Positions 17,066 through 23,785 of a stretch of DNA of 43,258 nucleotides are shown piece after piece; the stretch's first letter is position 1, and each line of letters opens with the position of its first letter. A program made the position numbers and the translations under genes. Under the pieces are notes generated by a model. The model did not search any database and was not told where the DNA came from. It was given only the letters and a program-made list of their open reading frames with translations. The DNA lies in NCBI GenBank assembly GCA_019352035.1, contig JABBNZ010000030.1, positions 1 to 43,258 on the forward strand. The letters run 5' to 3'. This stretch comes from Pseudomonadota bacterium (GTDB lineage Bacteria > Pseudomonadota > Gammaproteobacteria > Steroidobacterales > Steroidobacteraceae).

Positions 17066-17530
17066 ATGTCACCGCGTCATCTGTCGCTGCTCCTGTGCAC
17101 GGCTTTCGCGCTGACAGCCGCGAGGGCCCATGCGCAAGCACCTTCCGTCCTCGGCTATTGGCGCACGCCCTCCGGCGCCGTCACTCTCGTCGCTCCGTGC
17201 GGCCCGAAGCTGTGTGTCGAGATAGCCGCGCTCGCCGCCGGCCATCATCCTCGCGCCGACGTGCACAATCCCGATCCGAAATTGCGCAGCCGGCCGCTCT
17301 GCGGTCTGCGCATCGGGGAGGGCTTCGTGGAGGCCGATCCGCGGCATGCGCGCGGCGGACATCTCTACGATCCCAAGAGCGGCCGCACCTACAGCGGTCG
17401 GATGACCGCCGAAGGCCATCGCCTGCGGCTGCGCGGTTATGTCGGTTTACCCCTCTTCGGAAGAACCGAGACGTGGGTGCGCGCCTCGAGGCCCCCGCCC
17501 TGTCCCGCCGCCGGGCGAGCTTCCCGCTGA
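17066..17530 (+). CDS. Secreted DUF2147 protein (second of two)
   Basis: The 154-aa product has a signal peptide (about 1-23, ending ARAHA-Q) and a DUF2147 domain: VLGYWRTPSGAVTLV, GHLYDPKSGRTYSGRM, and RGYVGLPLFGRTETWVRA at the end, matching the layout of the copy at 8765. Four cysteines (two near PCGPKLC, one in LCGL, one near the C terminus) differ from the first copy. Its ATG abuts the preceding TGA. Its TGA lies within a palindrome shared with the stop of the convergent HDOD gene. Confidence 0.78.
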   Translation: MSPRHLSLLLCTAFALTAARAHAQAPSVLGYWRTPSGAVTLVAPCGPKLCVEIAALAAGHHPRADVHNPDPKLRSRPLCGLRIGEGFVEADPRHARGGHLYDPKSGRTYSGRMTAEGHRLRLRGYVGLPLFGRTETWVRASRPPPCPAAGRASR

Positions 17531-17540
17531 CTCAGCGGGA
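17522..17540. terminator. Palindrome containing both stop codons of a convergent gene pair
   Basis: Nine-base arms (17522-17530 and 17532-17540) flank a single central base. The TGA of the DUF2147 gene ends the left arm, and the TGA of the HDOD gene ends the right arm on the other strand. Both genes end Ser-Arg-stop with the same codons, which creates the symmetry. It might act as a bidirectional termination signal, but the loop is too small for a normal RNA hairpin and no T-tract follows. Confidence 0.35.
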
Positions 17541-18749
17541 TGAGTCCTTGCCGATCGTCCTCGGGTCCTCGTGCGGCCGCAGCAACCGCTTCAGCATGGA
17601 CTCCAGATGCGCAGGCGACAGGCCGGACGGCGGCAGCGACATTGCGACGCTCTCGGCGTCGATGACGGAGTTGGCGTGCAACACGGCCAGTGCGCCCGCA
17701 CGGCGGCCGAAGCGCAGGGAGCGGCCGAGCGGCGTGGCTGGCTCGGACGAGGCCATCTGCTCCTCGAGCGCGGCGAGCATCTCATCCGACAGCCGCCACT
17801 CGGCGCCGATGTGCCAGGCGAATCGCGCCGCGTGCGAGTCGAGTATGGATGCAATCACCAGCGGCTCGGCTTCCTTCTGCCCGGATGACGGGGGGCAGTG
17901 TTCCAGCACCGCTCGAAAGAGAACGATCTCGGCGAGGCCACTGACCAGGCACAGCAGCTCGGCCGCAAAGGCGTTCGCCCGCTCGACCAGAGCGGCATAG
18001 GGGATGGCCGCATGTGCCGAGCGCACCGCGTGCTCCCAGACGACCTCCGGAAAGCGCACCGCACCGCCAGCGCCCGAGGACTGGAAGATCGGCTGCATCA
18101 GGGCGGCGGCCATGACCGAGCGCAGCCCGTCGGTGCCGAGCACCACGATCGCCCGCTCGATGGTCTCGATCGGCTGCGGGGTGATGCGATAGAAGGAGCT
18201 GTTGGCGACTCTGAGGAGATTTCCGACCAGCGCCGGGTCGCGCGCCACGATGGCCACCAGCTGCCGCACGGAAGCCTTCTCGTCGTTGATGGCCCGGATC
18301 AGCTCCGGCAGAAGATTGGGCCGACGCGGGAAGTAGTGCCTCTGCGCTGCCGGATCGCCGATGGCCGCTAGGGCAGCGGCCACGATGCGCTCGTGAGCGG
18401 GATCGTCCGTGCGCTCCTCGGCGGCCCGGACATCAAGACCCAGCTCGAGCTCGCGCAGCCGCCGGAATGCCTGGGCCGCATCCAGAACCTGCACCGGCGC
18501 CGCTTCCAGCACCGGAGGCTCGGGCATGTGACGCGGATCGAACGGGGCTTGGCTATCGAGTTCGACCGAGCCGCCCGCGCGCGCGGCCCCAAAGGCGAAC
18601 GCGCGGCGCAGGACGGGCCGAGCCGCGAATCCGCAGGCTGCGATGAGCAGCAATGACAGCAACCAAATCACGATCGGCCGAACCGCCTTCGATCTCGGAC
18701 GCCAGCTCCGGGCATCCAAGGTTGTCGGCCTCCGGGCCCAAAAGCACAC
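17532..18749 (-). CDS. Membrane-anchored HDOD-domain protein
   Basis: The product is 405 aa. One transmembrane segment (about 25-45, VIWLLSLLLIAACGFAA) is followed by a linker and an HDOD domain (about 140-345). That domain has PNLLPELIRAINDEKASVRQLVAIVARDPALVGNLLRVANSSFY and IERAIVVLGTDGLRSVM. HDOD is a catalytically inactive relative of HD phosphohydrolases used as a signalling module, often in cyclic-di-GMP, chemotaxis or motility circuits. Most HDOD proteins are soluble; the N-terminal anchor is less usual. The GTG start at 18749 has a weak GGAA site; a later start would risk losing the anchor. Confidence 0.8.
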   Translation of the reverse strand: MCFWARRPTTLDARSWRPRSKAVRPIVIWLLSLLLIAACGFAARPVLRRAFAFGAARAGGSVELDSQAPFDPRHMPEPPVLEAAPVQVLDAAQAFRRLRELELGLDVRAAEERTDDPAHERIVAAALAAIGDPAAQRHYFPRRPNLLPELIRAINDEKASVRQLVAIVARDPALVGNLLRVANSSFYRITPQPIETIERAIVVLGTDGLRSVMAAALMQPIFQSSGAGGAVRFPEVVWEHAVRSAHAAIPYAALVERANAFAAELLCLVSGLAEIVLFRAVLEHCPPSSGQKEAEPLVIASILDSHAARFAWHIGAEWRLSDEMLAALEEQMASSEPATPLGRSLRFGRRAGALAVLHANSVIDAESVAMSLPPSGLSPAHLESMLKRLLRPHEDPRTIGKDSSR

Positions 18750-18887
18750 TGCTTCCGATCCATTTTGTGAGCGGCAGCACGCTCCTCACCGACGCCCCGA
18801 GGCTGTTTGCCCGCAATCCGACGGCTTCCTGCCGCGGGCGATCGAGCAGAGGCGTGACGGGCGCACACCGCCCGTGCCACGTACAGG

Positions 18888-18913
18888 CATGAGCGGGCCG
18901 CAGCCCGCTCATG
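18888..18913. terminator. Perfect 11-bp stem, 4-nt loop inverted repeat
   Basis: CATGAGCGGGC (18888-18898), a four-base loop, then its exact complement (18903-18913). It is 57 bp downstream of the stop of the small minus-strand gene at 18970 and 140 bp upstream of the HDOD start. It could terminate the former or regulate the latter. There is no T-tract on either strand, so a Rho-independent terminator is not proven; a protein-binding or dispersed palindromic element is possible. Confidence 0.45.
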
Positions 18914-18969
18914 GATCCTGACACCTGCCTTGCCGCAGGGACCCCGGCGATCACCCGAAGCAACGCCGG

Positions 18970-19209
18970 TCAGTGTTTGCGCCGCTGCTCGGCCTCGCGC
19001 AACACATCCGCGTCGCGCTTGTCCTGGCTCACCGACTTGGCGCGCGACCGCGCCTCCTTTTCCTCGGGCGTCAGCTTGTCGGAAGCCTCCGAGGCCGACC
19101 CCTCGAGTGACTTGCCGCCTTTGGTCTTCTCGTCCACGAACCGCTTGGTCTCCTCGTCATAGCGGCGTGCGGACTCGTAATCGCCTTCACCTTGTACTTT
19201 CGACGTCAT
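18970..19209 (-). CDS. Small hydrophilic protein of unknown function
   Basis: The 79-aa product is almost entirely charged and polar, with no hydrophobic core, so probably disordered or helical. It opens with MTSKVQGEGDYESARRYDEETKRFV, a recognisable opening of small proteobacterial proteins of unknown role (GEGDYxxARRYxxxxxxFV), and ends in a Lys/Arg/Glu-rich helix. An AGGAG site 8 nt before ATG 19209 makes translation convincing. The AT-rich 110 bp upstream, next to the tRNA gene, probably carries its promoter. A stress-related role is only a guess from composition. Confidence 0.7.
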   Translation of the reverse strand: MTSKVQGEGDYESARRYDEETKRFVDEKTKGGKSLEGSASEASDKLTPEEKEARSRAKSVSQDKRDADVLREAEQRRKH

Positions 19210-19321
19210 GTCTTTGCTCCTACAGCTTGACTGGCAACGCAACCCGCAGGAGTGAAGCAATCGCCATGCCGGAACATATCTAGAATGGCAGTAATAATAG
19301 TTCCGTAACCTATTGTTTTTA

Positions 19322-19411
19322 TGGCGGAGAGGGGGAGATTCGAACTCCCGAGCCCCGTGAAGGGCTGCCGGTTTTCAAGACCGGTGCAATCAACCGCTCT
19401 GCCACCTCTCC
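19322..19411 (-). tRNA. tRNA-Ser (anticodon UGA)
   Basis: On the minus strand GGAGAGG (5' end at 19411) pairs with CCTCTCC near the 3' end. This is followed by discriminator G and an encoded CCA (19324-19322). The anticodon stem-loop CCGGTCTTGAAAACCGG places UGA at 19377-19375. The variable arm is long (a stem of CAGCCC... and ...GGGCT), as expected for serine tRNA. The T-arm contains GTTCGAATC. It reads UCN codons, mainly UCA. Confidence 0.97.
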
Positions 19412-19444
19412 GTACCGGGGAACTCGCGGGCCGCAGATGCTATC

Positions 19445-19464
19445 AAAAACGGCCCCGACGGGCC
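19445..19464 (-). terminator. Short hairpin plus T-run upstream of tRNA-Ser
   Basis: On the minus strand GGCCC-GTCG-GGGCC (19464-19451) is followed by G and five Ts (19449-19445), the form of a small intrinsic terminator. It lies 34 bp upstream of tRNA-Ser with no minus-strand gene behind it. It could block antisense transcription from the metallophosphoesterase region, or the T-run could simply be part of the tRNA promoter. Confidence 0.25.
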
Positions 19465-19543
19465 GGCGCCCTCATCTCGGCCGTTGCGGACCGTGCGTGT
19501 GCCGCCATGCAGGCGGTATCCTTCTCCCGCACCCAGGAGATCC

Positions 19544-20764
19544 ATGCCTTCCACTGAAACCGCAGCCCCGCGGTCCGCCCACCTGCCCCTATCCCCTGCG
19601 CCGAGGAGTCGCGGGCGGCCTTCGCGCTTCATCCGCAACATCGTCGCGCTCATCGCGCTCCTGCACATCTACGTGGGCGTGCGGCTGCTGCCCGCATTAC
19701 CGATCGCCACCCTGGGGCGTGCGCTCGGCGCGCTGGCGCTCTGCGCCTCTTTTGCGCTGATCATCGCGGGAGCACGCGCACGGCTACGGCAGGAGAGCGG
19801 CTTTGCGGCGAACCTGGCCTGGGTAGGGTCGCTCAACGGGGGATTCTTCTCCTCCCTTGCCGTCCTCACGGTGACGCGCGACGTCTTCCTGGGGCCCGCG
19901 GTGCTTCTCGCCTCCCGCGGCGAGGCCGCCACGCTGGAGACCGCCTCGGCCATTGCCGTGCCGCTCCTCGCCGTGCTTGCCACGGTGGTGGGATTCATCG
20001 ACGCCCGCCGGCGGCCGCGGGTCGTCGAAGTCGAGGTGCCGCTCGCCAGCCTCTCGCCCGCGCTTCACGGGTTCACGATTGCGCAGATCAGCGATGTGCA
20101 TATCGGCCCTACGATCAAGCGGGACTTCGTGCACGGCATCGTCGAGATCGTCAACTCCCTCGGCGTTGACCTCATCGCCATCACCGGTGACCTGGTGGAC
20201 GGATCGGTCGAGCAGCTGGCCGTGCACGTAGAGCCGCTTTCGCGGCTTCAGGCGCGCCACGGCACCTATTTCGTGACCGGCAACCACGAGTACTACTCCG
20301 GCGCCCCGGCATGGATAGCGGAGCTGCGCCGCCTGGGGCTGCACGTCCTGCTCAACGAGCATCGGGTGTTGAGTCACGGCGGCGCCTCGCTGCTCCTCGC
20401 GGGGGTGACCGACTACGGCGCCCAGAGGTTCGACCCCGCGCAGCACAGCGATCCAGAGGCAGCCCTGGCGGGCGCGCCGCCTGAGGTTCGGCCCAGAGTG
20501 CTGCTTGCGCACCAGCCCAGGACGGCTGCCGCGGCTGCGGATGCCGGGTTCGACCTGCAACTGTCCGGTCATACCCACGGCGGCCAGTTCTGGCCGTGGA
20601 ATCTCTTCGTGCGGCTGCAGCAACCCTTCACCGCGGGACTGCACCGGTTGGGAAGCCTTTGGGTCTACACGAGCCGCGGCACCGGCTACTGGGGACCGCC
20701 CAAACGCCTGGGAGTGCCTTCGGAGATCACCCGCGTGCGGCTGGTAGCGTCGCCGCGGAGCTGA
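19544..20764 (+). CDS. Membrane-anchored metallophosphoesterase (YkuE/YaeI type)
   Basis: The product is 406 aa. Three to four hydrophobic helices (about 29-145) are followed by a calcineurin-like phosphoesterase domain (about 165-405). All metal motifs are present: ISDVHIG (D-x-H), ITGDLVDG (GDxxD), TGNHEYY (GNHE), LAHQPR (His) and LSGHTHGGQ (GHxH). The terminal GTGYWGPPKRLGVPSEITRVRL fits the group of inner-membrane-attached phosphodiesterases typified by YkuE/YaeI. The substrate may be lipid-related but is unproven. The start has an AGGAG ribosome site and a TATCCT hexamer (19517-19522) about 20 nt upstream. It precedes the PrpD-like gene by 49 bp. Confidence 0.87.
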   Translation: MPSTETAAPRSAHLPLSPAPRSRGRPSRFIRNIVALIALLHIYVGVRLLPALPIATLGRALGALALCASFALIIAGARARLRQESGFAANLAWVGSLNGGFFSSLAVLTVTRDVFLGPAVLLASRGEAATLETASAIAVPLLAVLATVVGFIDARRRPRVVEVEVPLASLSPALHGFTIAQISDVHIGPTIKRDFVHGIVEIVNSLGVDLIAITGDLVDGSVEQLAVHVEPLSRLQARHGTYFVTGNHEYYSGAPAWIAELRRLGLHVLLNEHRVLSHGGASLLLAGVTDYGAQRFDPAQHSDPEAALAGAPPEVRPRVLLAHQPRTAAAAADAGFDLQLSGHTHGGQFWPWNLFVRLQQPFTAGLHRLGSLWVYTSRGTGYWGPPKRLGVPSEITRVRLVASPRS

Positions 20765-20813
20765 GACAATCGCGCGCCCGGCGGCCCGCCATTCACCGGG
20801 GGAATCCCCCTCC

Positions 20814-21854
20814 ATGCTCGATCCCATCCGCGAGACCCAGGACCCAACCAACACGGCATCCCTGGTGCTCGCAGTCGCCGATTACGCCGCGGCCTTCGCG
20901 GTCGCAGGCGAGTCCGTGCTCGCGACGGGCCGCCACTGTCTGATCGATGCCCTGGCCCGCGGCTTCGAAGCGCTGCAGGACCCGGAGTGCGCCTCGTCGG
21001 TGGCACCCCTCGTGCCGGGCGCCTTGATGCCGGGCGGAGCGCGCGTCCCCGGTACCTCGCTCGAGCTCGAGCCCGCCCAGGCCGCCTTCTGCATCGGCCT
21101 GATGCTCTGCCGGCCGGCAGGCGCTGATCACTGGCCCGCCTCGAGCCGCCCCTGCGCCGCAGACGTGCTCGGGGCCATCCTGGCCGCCGCGGATTATCAG
21201 GCACGAAAATCCACCATGGAGGGCAAGGCGCCCGCCAAGGTACGTGACCTCCTTGCCGCCATCGTCAAAGCGCTGGAGATCCAGGGCGTCCTTGCCGCCC
21301 TGGATGAGCGAAACGAGGCGATAGGGCATGAGCTGCGCAGTGCGCGGGTCACGGCCAGCGCCATCGCCGCCGCACTCCTCGGCGGCACACCGGGACAGAT
21401 CGCCAGAGCCGTCAGCCATGCGAGCCTGGACGGCGAGATCCACGTCCATGCGCAAGAGCAGCAGCCATTCGGGCGCAGACATTGGGTCGCCGCCGACACC
21501 CTCGGCCGCGCGGTGCGTCTTGCATGTCAGGCAACGGCTGCCGGGCGTCCGAGCGCCCTCACTTCAACCGAATTCGAGAGCCTCGACCTCGCCGGCAGGG
21601 TTCTCGGCGCCGGGCCGCTCGCCACTTCCCGGAAGCGCTTCGGCACCGAGCTCATCGACCGGCTCGGTCATCTCCGACAGCCGCAAGACGTGACGCGACT
21701 CACGAGGAGATTCAGGGCCGCCGTCGACAGTTGCTTTCCGACACGTCAGGCCGAACGGGTGAAGGCACTGTTCGCCGCCCCGGAGCGGCTCGATGACCTG
21801 CCCGTCAACGAGCTCATTGCGGCACTGGTGACGAACGGCGCCCGTCAGCGGTAG
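20814..21854 (+). CDS. Shortened, probably inactive MmgE/PrpD-family protein
   Basis: The 346-aa product is homologous to 2-methylcitrate dehydratase PrpD. Recognisable stretches are VPGALMPGGARVPGTSLEL, VLGAILAAADYQARK, KVRDLLAAIVKALEIQGVLA, ALLGGTPGQIARAVSHASLDG and HWVAADTLGRAVRLA. PrpD is usually about 480 aa; here roughly 130 residues of the C-terminal half are missing, and only a short tail (DDLPVNELIAALV) remains. The segment that normally reads ...WGHPSDN is replaced by SSRPCAADV, so catalysis is doubtful. No prpB, prpC or acnD gene is near. The last 10 bp overlap the convergent regulator gene. Confidence 0.72.
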   Translation: MLDPIRETQDPTNTASLVLAVADYAAAFAVAGESVLATGRHCLIDALARGFEALQDPECASSVAPLVPGALMPGGARVPGTSLELEPAQAAFCIGLMLCRPAGADHWPASSRPCAADVLGAILAAADYQARKSTMEGKAPAKVRDLLAAIVKALEIQGVLAALDERNEAIGHELRSARVTASAIAAALLGGTPGQIARAVSHASLDGEIHVHAQEQQPFGRRHWVAADTLGRAVRLACQATAAGRPSALTSTEFESLDLAGRVLGAGPLATSRKRFGTELIDRLGHLRQPQDVTRLTRRFRAAVDSCFPTRQAERVKALFAAPERLDDLPVNELIAALVTNGARQR

Positions 21855-23785
21855 CCCGCCAGCTTGCTGTGCGTGCGCGCCGCTTCGTCGCGCGATTCGG
21901 CATCCTCCGGCCGCTGCCACCCGCGCAGGAGCTGCGCGAACTGACCTGCCGGCAGCGGCGGGCTGAAGTGAAAGCCCTGGTACTGATCGCAGCCGAGGGA
22001 GCGAAGGAACTTCAGCTGATCGTGAGTCTCGACGCCTTCCGCAACCACCTTCAGCCGCAGGCTGTGCGCGAGCGAGATGATCGCCTGCACGATGGAAGCA
22101 TCGACCTCGCACCCGAGCTGGCGCACGAAGGAGCGGTCGATCTTCAGCTTGTCGATCGGGAAGCGCCGCAGGTAGTTGATGCTCGAGTACCCCGTGCCGA
22201 AATCATCGACCGACACGAGCACACCCATGCGGCTCAACTGCTCGAGAATGGCCGCGGACTCCTCCGGGTTGGTCATCACCGCGCTCTCCGTGAGCTCGAT
22301 CTCGAGGAATCGCGGGTCGAGCCCGGCGCTCTCCAGGGCATTGCGCACCACATCGAGCAGATCGCCCCGCCGGAACTGGGCCGCCGCGACGTTGACGGCC
22401 ACCCGGAACGCCGGCACGCCGTTGCGCTGCCACTCGGCGCATTGACGGCAGGCTTCGCGCAGCACCCAGGCGCCGATCTCGTTGATGAGCCCGCACTCCT
22501 CCGCCAGCGGGATGAACTCCTCCGGCGCAATGAGGCCGCGCTGTGGATGGCGCCAGCGGATGAGCGCCTCCGCACTGTAGACATCGCCGCTCTCGGTCTC
22601 GGGCTTGGGCTGGTAATGCAGCTCGAACTGCCCGCCTTCGATGGCCGCATGCAGGTCGCTTTCCAGGCTGACTCGCCCGACCGTGACGGCATCCATCCCC
22701 TCGGCAAAGCATTGCACGTTGTTGCGCCCCCGCTGCTTGGCGCAGTACATGGCAGCATCGGCCCGCGCAATCAGACTGTCCGCCGCGTTCGCGTCGGTCG
22801 GATAGTACGCAATACCGATGCTGCACGTGACGTGCAGCTCGATACCCGAGACACTCATGGGCGCTCGCAACGCGTCCTTGGCCCGATTCGCGATGGCCAC
22901 CGCATCTTCCGCAGCCGCGGAGGGGCTGATCACCACGATGAACTCATCGCCGCCCGTGCGAGCCACGGTGTCGATGTCGCGCACCACCGAGCTCAAGCGA
23001 CGCGAGATCTCATCGAGCACCCCATCTCCGGCCCGGTGCCCGAGCGAGTCGTTGATGAGCTTGAACCGGTCGAGATCCACCACCAGCAGCGCGAACGGCT
23101 GGCCGTCGCGGTTGGCGTGCGCCATCGCCTGCGCCAGCCGGTCATCGAGCAGCACCCGGTTCGGCAGACCCGTCAACGCATCGTGCGTGGCGAGGTGGCG
23201 CAGCTGGCGGTTGGCCGCTTCCAGCGTCTCCGTACGCGCCGCCACCACGTTTTCCAGCGTCTCCACCTGCAGCCGCAGCGCCCGCTCGTGCTGCCACTTG
23301 CGCGCCAGTGCGCTCGCGCACTGCAACACTTCGATGGGCTCGAAGGGCTTCTTCACGACGAGCAGCCGATCCGTCTGCCCGAGGCGCGCAACCACATCGT
23401 TCCAATCGTAGTCGGAGTGCGCCGAGCAGATCACCACCTGAACGTCCGGGTCGACCTCCCAGAGCCGCTCGATGGTCTCGAGCCCGTCCCAGCCTGGAGG
23501 CATGCGCATGTCGATGAAGGCAATCGCGAAAGGGCGGCCGGCGGCAACGGCGCGCGTGACGTGCTCGACCCCCTCCTGTCCCTGAGAGGCGAACTTTAGC
23601 GCGTAGCGAGCGCGCTCGATTTCCGCCGCGGGAGCATCCCCGAAGAGCAATGACTCGATGCCCGCGAGCGCCGCCGCCGGCTCCGGTGCGGCGCCCAGTA
23701 TCTTCTCGAAGTCCCGATGAATGGCCTGATTGTCATCGACGATCAGAATCCGGGTCTCATCGGGACCGCCTGTCTCTCCGCTCAT
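21845..23785 (-). CDS. Response regulator with GGDEF and EAL domains
   Basis: The product is 646 aa: receiver (about 12-150), coiled linker, GGDEF (about 195-360), EAL (about 375-625). The receiver has the acidic pair D17/D18, phospho-acceptor D92 (FIDMRMPP) and switch lysine K146 (VKKPFEP), with a long insertion after helix 1. GGDEF is intact (278-282), with an RxxD inhibitory site (RDID, 269-272). The EAL domain has EAL (406-408), ELTES, DDFGTGYSS, KIDRSFV and EGVET, so both cyclic-di-GMP synthesis and breakdown look possible. Its ATG overlaps the stop of the upstream kinase gene (ATGA), making that kinase the probable phosphodonor. Confidence 0.93.
   Translation of the reverse strand: MSGETGGPDETRILIVDDNQAIHRDFEKILGAAPEPAAALAGIESLLFGDAPAAEIERARYALKFASQGQEGVEHVTRAVAAGRPFAIAFIDMRMPPGWDGLETIERLWEVDPDVQVVICSAHSDYDWNDVVARLGQTDRLLVVKKPFEPIEVLQCASALARKWQHERALRLQVETLENVVAARTETLEAANRQLRHLATHDALTGLPNRVLLDDRLAQAMAHANRDGQPFALLVVDLDRFKLINDSLGHRAGDGVLDEISRRLSSVVRDIDTVARTGGDEFIVVISPSAAAEDAVAIANRAKDALRAPMSVSGIELHVTCSIGIAYYPTDANAADSLIARADAAMYCAKQRGRNNVQCFAEGMDAVTVGRVSLESDLHAAIEGGQFELHYQPKPETESGDVYSAEALIRWRHPQRGLIAPEEFIPLAEECGLINEIGAWVLREACRQCAEWQRNGVPAFRVAVNVAAAQFRRGDLLDVVRNALESAGLDPRFLEIELTESAVMTNPEESAAILEQLSRMGVLVSVDDFGTGYSSINYLRRFPIDKLKIDRSFVRQLGCEVDASIVQAIISLAHSLRLKVVAEGVETHDQLKFLRSLGCDQYQGFHFSPPLPAGQFAQLLRGWQRPEDAESRDEAARTHSKLAGYR

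Noticed and set aside
12909-19209. Prophage or genomic island with integration at tRNA-Ser
   Set aside because: The stretch next to the tRNA has accessory-looking genes, but no integrase, no direct repeat of the tRNA 3' end and no phage gene were seen.
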